A DNA stretch of 7,626 bases from Candidatus Troglogloeales bacterium (GTDB lineage: Bacteria; Nitrospirota; Nitrospiria; SBBL01; SBBT01): assembly GCA_005239595.1 (NCBI GenBank), contig SBBT01000109.1:1-7626 (forward strand). Reading direction: 5' to 3'. Position 1 is the stretch's first letter; each line of letters begins with the position of its first letter. A program made the translations under genes and the position numbers. Of the stretch, positions 1 to 7,390 are shown piece by piece. Below the pieces are notes generated by a model that worked only from the letters and a program-made list of their open reading frames with translations, was not told the DNA's origin and searched no databases.

Positions 1-67
1 GCATACAGTTGATCTATCCCGTGTATATGAAACAAATTCTTTGCAATATCTAATCCGACTTGTGTAA
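1..67 (+). other. Possible 3' end of an upstream gene (about 21 codons, unidentified)
   Basis: Reading from base 2, the plus strand is open from the window edge to a TAA at 65-67. It would encode a tail ending in the residues LQYLIRLV. A second frame, from base 3, is also open to a TAA at 49-51, so the choice of frame is not secure. The stretch is too short to recognise a family. If real, the upstream gene would end about 31 bases before the acetyltransferase start at 99 and could be cotranscribed with it. Chance open frames of this length are common, so this is a note, not a firm gene call. Confidence 0.2.
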
Positions 68-98
68 CATTCATCTCGACTTGTCCGGTAGTGTGAAA

Positions 99-1214
99 AT
101 GCGCATTGATGTGGTAACAGAGGAAATTCAGTTTTCCGCCCTAAAAGAGGAATGGAATGCCCTTTTAGGGGAAAGCGAAAATAATGAGATTACCTTAACG
201 TGGGAATGGCTTCATACCTGGTGGGATGCATTCAAGAACGCATCTCGAAAACTGCTGATTCTGACGGTACGGGAAAGCGATGGGAAACTGATCGGCATCG
301 CCCCCCTTCAGAGACAAATTCTTCAGTCTTATCGCCTGCTGCCCCAAATAAGACAGCTCGCCTTTTTAGCTTCAGGCGAGACCCCATACGATTCAACCTC
401 CTCTGACTATCTTAATTTTATTCTGTTGCGTGGGAGGGAGCGGGAGGTCCTGTCGGCCATGGTGCGTTATCTTGTTTCCGATCTTGCCGCGGAATGGGAT
501 GAAATATGGCTCGCCAACATGATGGCCGATTCTGTGGCGAGCAGGGAGCTTGAGGAGTTGATTCCCGACCTAAGATATCAAAAATTTTCGGGAGGCTCCT
601 GTTTCCATATTCGTCTCCCTAATAACTGGGATGCGTTTATGGAGATGTCCGGCAGCGACTTGCGCGCTGCCATCCGCCGCAATCGAAAATCCCTGGCGCA
701 GGAAGGACGCGTGGACTTTCTCACCGCGGAGGACGGACGAACGGCGGGACAGTATCTGGAAATATTAACCACGCTCCATGGAAAACGATGCGCCGAAAAA
801 GAGGTGGTTAACATTTTTTCTGATTCAAGTTACTTATCGTTCTACAAAGTACTTTCTTTTGTTGCCTTTGGGAATCACTGGCTTAAGTTGTCCGTTCTTT
901 TCTTTAACCAGTCTCCCATCGCGGCGTTCTGTAATTTTCAATATAACAACAAAATCTATTTTCACGCATCGGGAACGATCACCCACCTACAGAAGAATTT
1001 TGCAAAGACCATCTCCCCTGGCTTTCTCCTCCATAGCTATTGTATTGAAGGGGCGCTCGCAGCCGGTGTGAAGGAGTATGACTTCATGAAGGGGAACTCT
1101 GAATACGAACGCAAATGGGAAAGGAAGTCGCGACCGCTTACCTCATTCAGAATTGTCCCAAGAGGTACCAGGGCATGGAAAACCATTTTATCTTCCAGAT
1201 TAAGGATCGAGTAA
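99..1214 (+). CDS. GNAT-fold acetyltransferase, CelD/BcsL-like (Acetyltransf_6 type), copy 1, intact
   Basis: This 371-residue protein resembles the CelD/BcsL group of GNAT-fold acyltransferases, which are often found in exopolysaccharide or cellulose gene clusters; the substrate cannot be read from sequence. Visible features are an N-terminal region with TWEWLHTWWDAF (about 34-45) and SDYLNFI (102-108). They are followed by the basic motif LRAAIRRNRKSLAQEG (188-203). The C-terminal acyltransferase half contains SPIAAFCNFQYNNKIYF (272-288), SPGFLLHSYCIEGA (306-319) and EYDFMKGNSEYERKW (326-340). No signal peptide or membrane segment is seen, so it is probably cytoplasmic. The ATG at 99 was chosen over an in-frame TTG at 60 because the paralogue downstream starts with the same MRID sequence. 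The ribosome site is weak (GGTAG, 7 bases upstream). The family is clear; the role in polysaccharide modification is inference. Confidence 0.87.
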   Translation: MRIDVVTEEIQFSALKEEWNALLGESENNEITLTWEWLHTWWDAFKNASRKLLILTVRESDGKLIGIAPLQRQILQSYRLLPQIRQLAFLASGETPYDSTSSDYLNFILLRGREREVLSAMVRYLVSDLAAEWDEIWLANMMADSVASRELEELIPDLRYQKFSGGSCFHIRLPNNWDAFMEMSGSDLRAAIRRNRKSLAQEGRVDFLTAEDGRTAGQYLEILTTLHGKRCAEKEVVNIFSDSSYLSFYKVLSFVAFGNHWLKLSVLFFNQSPIAAFCNFQYNNKIYFHASGTITHLQKNFAKTISPGFLLHSYCIEGALAAGVKEYDFMKGNSEYERKWERKSRPLTSFRIVPRGTRAWKTILSSRLRIE

Positions 1215-1263
1215 TGCTGATGATAATGTGTTACCCCGATGAACAATTTATCATTAAGGCATG

Positions 1264-2465
1264 ATGCGTATTGATCTCATCACAGAAGAGGCGCCCTTTG
1301 TTGCCTTAAAAGATGAGTGGAATGTCCTTTTGGGACAAAGCGGAAACAATGAGATCACCCTCACGTGGGAATGGCTGTACACCTGGTGGACGACATTTAA
1401 AGACACATCCCGAAAGCTGTTGATCCTGACGGCGCGGGATATGGGCGGAACGCTTATCGGCATCGCCCCGCTGCAGATACGGGCGGCAAAACCGTATCGC
1501 CTCTTTCCCCACATCAACCGAATTGAGTTTTTAGCCTCCGGGGAGGATCAGGCGGATGAGATCTGCTCTGATTATCTTAATTTTATTATTTTCTTGCCCG
1601 GGAGAGAGCGGGAAGTTTTATCTGCAATGCTGGATTATCTCTTTCTGGACCTTGCAGGAAAATGGGATGAGATAGGACTTGTCAACATGATGGCCGATTG
1701 TGAGATGAGCCGGCAGCTTGAATCTCTCCTGAGTCAATCAGGATATCAAAAGACGCCACAGGAGGCCTGTTTCTACATTTCCCTCCCTGATACATGGGAC
1801 AGTTTCTTGCAAAGATCCAGCGCCGATCTTCGGTCGAATATCCGCCGCAATCGGAAAGCCTTGGCGCAAGAGGGACAGGTCGACTATTTGATGGCTGTTG
1901 ACCAGACGACATTAAACCAGGCCCTTGAAATTTTAATTGAGCTTCATCAAAAACGATGGACAGAAAAGGGGAAGCCTGGCGTGTTTTTAAGTCAGAAATT
2001 TTTGACGTTTCACAAGACATTCTTGGCGTTGGCCCTCGAAAGTTGTTGGGTAAAATTGTATGTGCTTAGGCTCGATCAAACCCCAATCGCCGCCATTTAC
2101 AACTTCCAATACAACCATAAGATCTATTTCTACCAGTCTGGAACGAACACCCACCTAAAAAAAAAATTTCAGGAAACATCTCTCCCGGCTTTCTACTTCA
2201 CAGTTACTGTATCGAAGAAGCTATCTCGGAGGGATTGCGTGAGTATGATTTTCTGTCAGGAGGCTCCGTTTATAAAAGACGCTGGACAAAAACATCTCGC
2301 GACCTCATGACGATTCGGATCTCTTCGAAAACGCCAAAAATTCAATGCGTAGACGCCATCAGTCACATGTTCTCTTTCTTGAGAAAATTAAGGAATATTC
2401 TCAAGAATGTCGGGATATTCAAAAGGTTTCTTAGCATCTGCCGTATGCCCAGAAATGGAAGTTGA
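1264..2465 (+). pseudogene. GNAT-fold acetyltransferase, CelD/BcsL-like, copy 2, frameshifted
   Basis: This is a tandem paralogue of the gene at 99-1214, 49 bases downstream. The alignment runs from residue 1 (MRIDLITEE against MRIDVVTEE), with roughly three quarters of the first 70 residues identical. It keeps TWEWLYTWW, SDYLNFI, the basic IRRNRKALAQEG motif and NFQYNHKIYF. Past about 2157-2180 the reading frame shifts. The original frame runs on to a stop at 2308-2310 as unrelated residues. The frame that ends at 2465 resumes homology with SPGFLLHSYCIEEA and EYDFLSGGSVYKRRW. Matching the intact copy requires one missing base, either in the A10 run at 2157-2166 or, for a better protein alignment (FQET-ISPGF), near 2176-2180. 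Repaired, the product would be about 400 residues, with a longer C-terminus than copy 1. The start at 1264 is preferred over the adjacent ATG at 1261 by homology; AAGG lies just upstream. It is either a decaying duplicate or a sequencing error. Confidence 0.85.
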
Positions 2466-2597
2466 TTGTGCGTCAGGCTGTTGCAGTATTCCCCATCCGC
2501 TCACCCATTTTTTCTCTAACCTATTGTAATTAAAGCGCTAAAAATAGCGGCATTATTATTGCTTCACTGATGTAGTTTCATATAGGGAGAAAAGGAC

Positions 2598-2795
2598 GTG
2601 GTAGAGGCAATTGCGGGGGCAAATACGATCGAGTTAAACCAGCAGGCATACCTCTTTTATGCCCAACGTCGTCGTAAAAATAAGGAGTACATAGAAGAAG
2701 GCCCTTCTTACGGGCGAAAGGAGAGGCGTTTCTCAAGGAGAAGACAGTCGCGCGGGATGGGCAGAGATCGCAGACGGCTTTCATTGTTTATCTAA
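2598..2795 (+). CDS. Small arginine-rich hypothetical protein
   Basis: This is a 65-residue reading frame with a GTG start and a purine-rich AGGGAGA seven bases upstream, a plausible ribosome site. I do not recognise the family. The first 22 residues are mixed and mildly hydrophobic (AGANTIELNQQAYLFYAQ). From residue 24 on the chain is strongly basic, with clusters RRRKNK, GRKERR, SRRRQSR and DRRR, and it ends in LSLFI. Such composition suggests nucleic-acid binding or a disordered tail, but that is only inference. It converges on the SGNH hydrolase gene and overlaps its last codons by 8 bases. No other gene fills the stretch between 2466 and 2787, which slightly favours a real gene. A chance open frame cannot be excluded. 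Confidence 0.4.
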   Translation: MVEAIAGANTIELNQQAYLFYAQRRRKNKEYIEEGPSYGRKERRFSRRRQSRGMGRDRRRLSLFI

Positions 2796-4056
2796 CAGGC
2801 GATTGAAAAGGGGGCGTTATGTTTCCCCCGGAGATTGGGTCTGCCCGGACGAAACAATCAGAAAGCGCATGCGCAACCTGTATGCTTCCTTCTGTATTAA
2901 AATGGCAATCGTCGAAAAAATTTTCATATGAAGGTGTTAATCTTGATGCCACATCACACAGAGGGTGGCCTTGTTCGGTTGAAAATTTTATAAGATAAGC
3001 GTTGTACAACGACGATAGATAGACCAAAGAATCAAAATCCAACGTGTAGCTCCTATTGGGCGGGGTCATCCAGAACCCCTTCTTAAATTCTTCCGCCGCC
3101 CTGTTCTGATAGCCGGAAGGTTGCGTTACAAACATACAGGGTATGCTCTGCCCTTTACAAAATGCGCTCATTTCTGCCAGTGCCTGTTTGTATTGTTCAT
3201 GGACACCAGGGGGTCGGAACGAATACGTTCGATTCCTGTTCAATGAACCGCGTTGTTTGGTGTAAAAGGTTCCATACTCTTCATGTTCTATCCCCGCCGG
3301 TGTATTGAATTGACTGGCACGATATTTTGCGATTTGAACCGTGTTTTTCATTGCGGTTGCAAGCAAGGTTGCCCTTAACCTAAAGGGTTCTAGAAAAACA
3401 GGCATTCTATTTAATATCTCCATTTGATGATCATCAGGAAAATGATCATAGATATGCCATATCCAATCATTGATGCCTAAAAGAACGACGACCCCATCAG
3501 GATGCAGGTTGGCAATCTGTTTCAGCGTGGCAAGGTGATGGATTGCCCTGGTACCGTCCACCCCGGTATTAATGACCTCGATAGGACGGCGATAGTGATG
3601 AGATAACCGTTCCTGAAGCAGATGGGTCCATGTGCGGGAATCATCGAGATAATCTTGCTCGGTGGTCGAGCCGCCGATCGCAAAAATTCGAAAGGTAGAG
3701 GCGTCGCCATAGTTGACCGAGGGTGTAGCGCGGAAACCATAGGCGTCGGTCGTAATGACCTGCCTTCCATGAACACCTGGCAAGCCCCCTTTAACATTAA
3801 TCACGCTGCGGGTATTTGGCATGACGGTTATATGATTCCTGTCAATAACGATTGGAGAGAGCAACGATTGCAGCACCAGGAACAGACCACCCCACAGGGA
3901 CCAAATGCGAATCACTTGACTGTTAGAAAACTGCAATATGAAAGGAATCGAGAAGAGGAAAGTTCCTAAAAAGGCCCACTTTACGGAGTGGGTGTCGATG
4001 GTCGCGATTCCATAGAGAACAACAGAAAGTGAGAGCACCCACCGAATTGTTTTCAT
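2788..4056 (-). CDS. Membrane-anchored SGNH/GDSL hydrolase family protein
   Basis: This 422-residue protein has an SGNH-type esterase/acetylhydrolase domain behind a membrane anchor. Three hydrophobic segments are visible at about 5-20, 26-43 and 48-71; with a basic N-terminus inside, the catalytic domain (about 120-405) would face the periplasm. All four SGNH blocks are present: the nucleophile serine in IGGSTTE (S130), the block II glycine in NTGVDG (G165), the block III asparagine in LLGINDW (N196), and the D-x-x-H pair in FDDCHFN (D382 and H385). Related enzymes remove or move acyl groups on lipids or polysaccharides, so editing of envelope glycans is a reasonable guess, but the substrate is unknown. 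The start follows AAGAAAAG, a weak ribosome site. It lies 47 bases downstream of argJ on the same strand with no evident terminator between, so it may be cotranscribed without being part of arginine synthesis. Confidence 0.88.
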   Translation of the reverse strand: MKTIRWVLSLSVVLYGIATIDTHSVKWAFLGTFLFSIPFILQFSNSQVIRIWSLWGGLFLVLQSLLSPIVIDRNHITVMPNTRSVINVKGGLPGVHGRQVITTDAYGFRATPSVNYGDASTFRIFAIGGSTTEQDYLDDSRTWTHLLQERLSHHYRRPIEVINTGVDGTRAIHHLATLKQIANLHPDGVVVLLGINDWIWHIYDHFPDDHQMEILNRMPVFLEPFRLRATLLATAMKNTVQIAKYRASQFNTPAGIEHEEYGTFYTKQRGSLNRNRTYSFRPPGVHEQYKQALAEMSAFCKGQSIPCMFVTQPSGYQNRAAEEFKKGFWMTPPNRSYTLDFDSLVYLSSLYNAYLIKFSTEQGHPLCDVASRLTPSYENFFDDCHFNTEGSIQVAHALSDCFVRADPISGGNITPPFQSPVR

Positions 4057-4103
4057 CTTTTCTTAAAGATGAGCGAATTCGTCAAAGGCATTCAGGTAAT
4101 GTG

Positions 4104-5336
4104 TTATGTGCGATAAGCGGCATTGATCTTCACATAATCAAGGCTTAGGTCTGATGTCCAGACGGTAGCCTTCCCCTTTCCGGAACAGAGGTGAACCATG
4201 AGGCCGATTTCCCGTTTTTTTAGAAGAGCGGTGACTCCTGTTTCCGCCTTTTCCCCCTGATGCATCCCGTGTCGTAGAAGAATGACCCGACCATGTCTAT
4301 CTGCCCCTTCATTGGGATTGACAAAGGAGAGGTCCAGTTTCGTTGGATCCACAGGCGCGCCTGCATTGCCGATAGCCGCAACGATACGCCCCCAATTGGC
4401 GTCTTGTCCAAAAAAAGCGGTCTTGACTAGATTGGAGCAGGCAATCATTTTTGCGATTCGGTACGCAGAGTGATCATCTTTTGCACCCGTCACTTGAATC
4501 GTAATCATCTTGGTAGCACCTTCGCCGTCCTGAACAATCATCTTCGCCAGCGACAGACAGGCCGTATGAAGCAGTGAAAGAAACTGATGATAGGCGGCCC
4601 CTTTTTCGGAAATCATCCCTCCTCGGGATCCGTTGGCAAGGCAGAGGACCATGTCATTGGTGCTGGTCTCACCGTCCACCGTGATGCAATTGAAGGTCTG
4701 CTCCGTCACCACGCGCAGTCCCTCCTGAAGGAGAACGGGATGGATGGCGACGTCAGTTGTTAGAAAAGCAAGCATTGTCGCCATGTTCGGATGAATCATC
4801 CCTGATCCCTTTGCCATTCCTCCGATTTTAATCTCGCTCCGACCTACCTTCCCGATCAGACCGATCTCCTTGGGAAAGGTATCGGTGGTCATAATCGCCT
4901 CTGCCGCGGTACGGCCTCCATCCCTTGCAAGATGCGAGACGAGGCAGGGGATGGAGGCCTTAACCTTCTCAATCGGTAGAAACTCGCCGATCACACCGGT
5001 GGATGCAACGAATACAGAATGTCGTGCGATGCCTAACGCCTCTGCGGTAGTCCGCGCCATCGCTTCCGCATCGGAAAGCCCCCGGCGGCCGGTAAAGGCA
5101 TTCGCATTCCCGCTATTGGCGATGACGGCCTGCCCTTGTCTCTTTCGCAGATGACGTTTATCCAGGAGAAGGGGAGCCGCTGGAAACCGGTTTTTCGTAA
5201 AGACCGCTGCGACAGTACAAGGCGTCTCCGAGAAAATAAGCGCCATATCGGGATGTCCATTTTTCTTAATTCCGCCAAACATTCCCGATGCGGTAAACCC
5301 CTCTACCGCAGTTACGCCTCCTTCTATTTTCTGCAT
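4104..5336 (-). CDS. argJ: Arginine biosynthesis protein ArgJ (glutamate N-acetyltransferase, possibly bifunctional)
   Basis: ArgJ moves the acetyl group from N2-acetylornithine to glutamate, closing the acetyl cycle of arginine synthesis; bifunctional members can also make N-acetylglutamate from acetyl-CoA. Which type this is cannot be told from sequence alone. The 410-residue product has normal family length. Landmarks are GGVTA near the N-terminus, NSGNANAFTG, STGVIGEFLP, and the self-cleavage region KGSGMIHPNMATML, in which the chain is cut before T187, the new N-terminal nucleophile. VDGETSTNDMVL, QDGEGATKM, NLVKTAFFGQDANWGRI and the C-terminal DYVKINAAYRT follow. The usual cysteine of the NANACTG motif is F here, and DPNWGR reads DANWGR; neither is a known catalytic loss. 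The ATG at 5336 is preferred over an upstream in-frame ATG at 5396 because it follows AGGTGG at 5-base spacing and avoids a 46-base overlap with argC. Confidence 0.96.
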   Translation of the reverse strand: MQKIEGGVTAVEGFTASGMFGGIKKNGHPDMALIFSETPCTVAAVFTKNRFPAAPLLLDKRHLRKRQGQAVIANSGNANAFTGRRGLSDAEAMARTTAEALGIARHSVFVASTGVIGEFLPIEKVKASIPCLVSHLARDGGRTAAEAIMTTDTFPKEIGLIGKVGRSEIKIGGMAKGSGMIHPNMATMLAFLTTDVAIHPVLLQEGLRVVTEQTFNCITVDGETSTNDMVLCLANGSRGGMISEKGAAYHQFLSLLHTACLSLAKMIVQDGEGATKMITIQVTGAKDDHSAYRIAKMIACSNLVKTAFFGQDANWGRIVAAIGNAGAPVDPTKLDLSFVNPNEGADRHGRVILLRHGMHQGEKAETGVTALLKKREIGLMVHLCSGKGKATVWTSDLSLDYVKINAAYRT

Positions 5337-5341
5337 CGTTT

Positions 5342-5347
5342 CCACCT
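5342..5347 (-). promoter_or_regulatory. argJ ribosome binding site (decides the start)
   Basis: On the minus strand AGGTGG lies five bases before the ATG at 5336, inside the 14-base gap after the argC stop. It supports this start rather than the in-frame ATG at 5396 that lies within argC. Confidence 0.7.
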
Positions 5348-5350
5348 GCT

Positions 5351-6406
5351 TTAGGGGAAAAACCCCGGCGCCATCAGCCCCAGCCGTTCGTCCCACCCCA
5401 TCATCACGTTCATGTTTTGTATCGCCTGACCGGCGGCCCCCTTTACGAGATTATCAATCGCGGACATGAGAATCGCCATGCGGTCCGAGGCGGTCGCAAA
5501 GACACTGATGTCGCAGAAGTTCGAGCCCTTCACATGGGCCAGGTTTGGGGAACCGGCTACCCGTCGAATAAACGGTTCATCCCGATAGATGTCGAGCGTC
5601 GACTCGAGTTTTTTCTGAGAGAGTTTTCTGTTTAACGGGAGATAAACGGTTGTCAATATTCCCCTGTTGACCGGCAACAGATAGGGGGTAAAAAGCGTCG
5701 TTCCCCTCCGTCCTGCAATCCGATAGATCTCCTGTTCTATTTCGGGGAGATGCCGGTGGGCTCCAACATTGTAGGCAACCATTGCCTCATGCGCTTCGGC
5801 AAAGTGGGTTTTACCCGTCGGCATCCGCCCTGCGCCTGAAATCCCGGATTTCGCGTCAATAATTATTTCGCGTGTCGTATCGAGATATCCCGCTTTTAAA
5901 AAAGGATAGATTGGAAGGAGGGCACCAGTTGGATAACATCCGGGGTTGGCGATCAAACAACCTTGTGCGATGTTGGATCGGTATATCTCTGTTAATCCAT
6001 AGACAGCGCTTTTCAGCAAAGAAGGCTGGCTATGCCGCAACCCGTACCATTTTTCATAAGTACCAGGAGACCGAAGGCGATAATCCGCTGAAAGATCAAT
6101 CACTTTTTTCCCCGCTTCCACCAACGTTCGGACCGCCTCCATCGACTCGGTATGAGACAGGGCCATAAAGATTAAATCAGATTTTTTCGCGACCTTGTCT
6201 GGGTGGAACGACTCGAGAATCAGGTTATACCGACCCCCCAAAAAGGGGAGGCGATCGGTTAACGGCGTTTCGGAAGATTGTTCCGATGTGACATGCACCA
6301 CTTTTACATAGGGATGTTGCAGGAGAAGTCGCAGCAATTCTCCTCCTGTATATCCGGTTGCGCCGACAATGGCAATTCTGACAGGTTCTTTCATTACAAC
6401 ATCCAT
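5351..6406 (-). CDS. argC: N-acetyl-gamma-glutamyl-phosphate reductase (ArgC)
   Basis: ArgC reduces N-acetylglutamyl 5-phosphate to N-acetylglutamate 5-semialdehyde with NADPH, the third step of arginine synthesis, in the cytoplasm. The 351-residue product shows the dinucleotide-binding motif IVGATGYTGGELLRLL (13-28), the active-site cysteine in ANPGCYPTG (C157), the SGISGAGR loop (187-194) and the histidine motif HRHLPEIEQE (about 217-226, with H219 the likely catalytic histidine). Length and all key residues are normal, so the enzyme should be active. The start is uncertain. The ATG at 6406 has AGGTAGG about 11 bases upstream, while an in-frame ATG at 6394 has GGATG five bases upstream and gives a 347-residue protein. 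argJ follows after 14 bases, so the two form an operon. A strong terminator ends 18 bases before the 6406 start. Confidence 0.97.
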   Translation of the reverse strand: MDVVMKEPVRIAIVGATGYTGGELLRLLLQHPYVKVVHVTSEQSSETPLTDRLPFLGGRYNLILESFHPDKVAKKSDLIFMALSHTESMEAVRTLVEAGKKVIDLSADYRLRSPGTYEKWYGLRHSQPSLLKSAVYGLTEIYRSNIAQGCLIANPGCYPTGALLPIYPFLKAGYLDTTREIIIDAKSGISGAGRMPTGKTHFAEAHEAMVAYNVGAHRHLPEIEQEIYRIAGRRGTTLFTPYLLPVNRGILTTVYLPLNRKLSQKKLESTLDIYRDEPFIRRVAGSPNLAHVKGSNFCDISVFATASDRMAILMSAIDNLVKGAAGQAIQNMNVMMGWDERLGLMAPGFFP

Positions 6407-6424
6407 AAAGGGATAGACCTACCT

Positions 6425-6460
6425 AAAAAAAAGGGAAGGTCTTTCCCGACCTTCCCTTTT
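6425..6460 (-). terminator. Intrinsic terminator between rpsI and argC
   Basis: A perfect 13-base inverted repeat (6429-6441 with 6448-6460, stem AAAAGGGAAGGTC) encloses a 6-base loop. On the minus strand it is followed by an unbroken run of eight T residues (6432-6425), the classic form of a factor-independent terminator. It lies 24 bases after the rpsI stop and should end the rplM-rpsI transcript. On the plus strand the stem ends in only TTTT, so it would be weaker in that direction. Confidence 0.88.
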
Positions 6461-6484
6461 GTAACATCAGTATGGATAAAAACG

Positions 6485-6871
6485 CTACCGTTTCGAGAAC
6501 TGGAACCGCTTTCGAGCCCCTTTCTGTCCATACTTTTTTCGTTCTTTCATCCGGGAATCGCGTGTCAGGAGCCCCTCTTTTTTTAAAGAAGGCCTCAACG
6601 TGGGTGAGGCTTCTAACAATGCCTTTGAAATACCGTGACGGAGGGCACCGGCTTGACCGGTTAAGCCGCCTCCATGCACATTGGCAACGGTATTATATCT
6701 TCCAACCGTCTCCGTCACATGAAAGGGTTGAAAGACTAAAAACTTCCACGCCTGGCGGGGGAAATATTCATCCGAGGGCTTTCCATTGACAATAATTTTT
6801 CCTTCCCCAGGCATGAGCCAGACACGGGCAACGGCATTCTTTCTTTTGCCTGTTGCGTAATAACGCTGCAT
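6485..6871 (-). CDS. rpsI: 30S ribosomal protein S9 (uS9)
   Basis: S9 is a small-subunit head protein whose basic C-terminal tail reaches toward the P-site tRNA. The 128-residue product is of normal length. It begins with RYYATGKRKNAVARVWL and carries the family signature GGGLTGQAGALRHGISKAL (about residues 67-85). The basic tail contains KKYGQKGARKRFQFSKR and ends in the usual SKR. The gene starts 4 bases after the rplM stop. Its ribosome site GGAGGG, 8 bases before the ATG, lies within the last rplM codons, so translation of the two is probably coupled. Nothing unusual is seen. Confidence 0.98.
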   Translation of the reverse strand: MQRYYATGKRKNAVARVWLMPGEGKIIVNGKPSDEYFPRQAWKFLVFQPFHVTETVGRYNTVANVHGGGLTGQAGALRHGISKALLEASPTLRPSLKKEGLLTRDSRMKERKKYGQKGARKRFQFSKR

Positions 6872-6875
6872 GATT

Positions 6876-7316
6876 TTAACCCTCCTTCCCCATTTTTAAA
6901 ACCTGTGGTCTCTGCGCTTGATGGGGATGATCCGGGCCTGTATAGACCTTTAATTTTTTGGCCATTGCTTTTCCCAGTTTGGTCTTAGGAAGCATGCCAG
7001 TGATGGCATATTGAACCAAGCGTTCCGGTTTTTCACGACGGAGCTTGCCGGCCGTCGTCTGTTTTAAGCCTCCGATATAACCTGTATGATGATAATAGTT
7101 CTTTTTGACTTCCTTGTTCCCTGTTAAAATCACTTTCTCCGCGTTGATGACAACGGTGTAGTCTCCGAGATCTTGATTCGGTGTAAAAGTCGGCTTATGT
7201 TTGCCACGCAAGATCGCGGCAATTTTCGCCGCCATCCGACCTAGCACCTTCCCGTCGGCATCAACGAGATACCAATTCCGCGCCAGCTCGTCTTCTCTAA
7301 AGGCTTCCGTTTTCAT
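6876..7316 (-). CDS. rplM: 50S ribosomal protein L13 (uL13)
   Basis: L13 is an early-assembly large-subunit protein that binds 23S rRNA. The 146-residue product matches the family over its whole length: RNWYLVDADGKVLGRMA (13-29), the LRGKHKPTFTPNQDLGDYTVVINAEK region, the TGNK and YYHHTGYIGG segments, and the L13 signature around AITGMLPKTKLGKAM. The start at 7316 was chosen because MKT with tryptophan at residue 15 matches the spacing in E. coli L13. An in-frame ATG two codons upstream (7322) is possible, and neither has an obvious Shine-Dalgarno site. It is the first gene of the rplM-rpsI unit and is preceded by a well-formed promoter at 7390-7361. Confidence 0.98.
   Translation of the reverse strand: MKTEAFREDELARNWYLVDADGKVLGRMAAKIAAILRGKHKPTFTPNQDLGDYTVVINAEKVILTGNKEVKKNYYHHTGYIGGLKQTTAGKLRREKPERLVQYAITGMLPKTKLGKAMAKKLKVYTGPDHPHQAQRPQVLKMGKEG
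6880..6889 (-). promoter_or_regulatory. rpsI ribosome binding site inside the rplM 3' end
   Basis: On the minus strand GGAAGGAGGG overlaps the final codons of rplM, and its GGAGGG core ends 8 bases before the rpsI ATG. This near-perfect anti-16S match supports coupled translation of L13 and S9. Confidence 0.8.
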
Positions 7317-7360
7317 TCGCATGTATCGTACAGGTACATATGGTCTAAAAAACGAGGGGG

Positions 7361-7390
7361 ATTATCATACAGATGACCTCATTTTGTCAA
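7361..7390 (-). promoter_or_regulatory. Sigma70-type promoter for rplM-rpsI
   Basis: On the minus strand a perfect -35 hexamer TTGACA (7390-7385) is followed, after 18 bases, by GATAAT (7366-7361), a five-of-six match to the -10 consensus. Transcription would begin near 7354, giving a leader of about 35-40 bases before rplM. The -35 box touches the end of the repeat array at 7391, so its immediate upstream DNA is repeat sequence. No operator or ribosomal-protein leader structure was recognised in the short leader. Confidence 0.7.

Noticed and set aside
60..98. TTG start giving a 13-residue extension of the first acetyltransferase
   Set aside because: The paralogue begins with the same MRID sequence at its ATG, and no ribosome site was seen before the TTG.
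2536..2549. Inverted repeat CGCTA-AAAA-TAGCG as a terminator after the second acetyltransferase
   Set aside because: The stem is only five base pairs and is followed by CATTATTATT rather than a T run, so support is too weak to call it.
3622..3969. 115-codon plus-strand open frame inside the SGNH hydrolase gene
   Set aside because: It lies antisense within a gene with all four SGNH blocks and has no recognisable domain of its own.
5337..5396. 20-residue N-terminal extension of ArgJ starting at 5396
   Set aside because: It overlaps the end of argC by 46 bases, does not look like the family N-terminus, and the ATG at 5336 has a good AGGTGG ribosome site.
5872..6168. 98-codon plus-strand open frame inside argC
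   Set aside because: It is antisense to a complete, well-conserved argC and is a shadow frame.
7317..7360. L13-type ribosomal protein leader or riboswitch upstream of rplM
   Set aside because: The predicted leader is only about 40 bases and shows no convincing paired structure beyond a short GTAC-containing palindrome.
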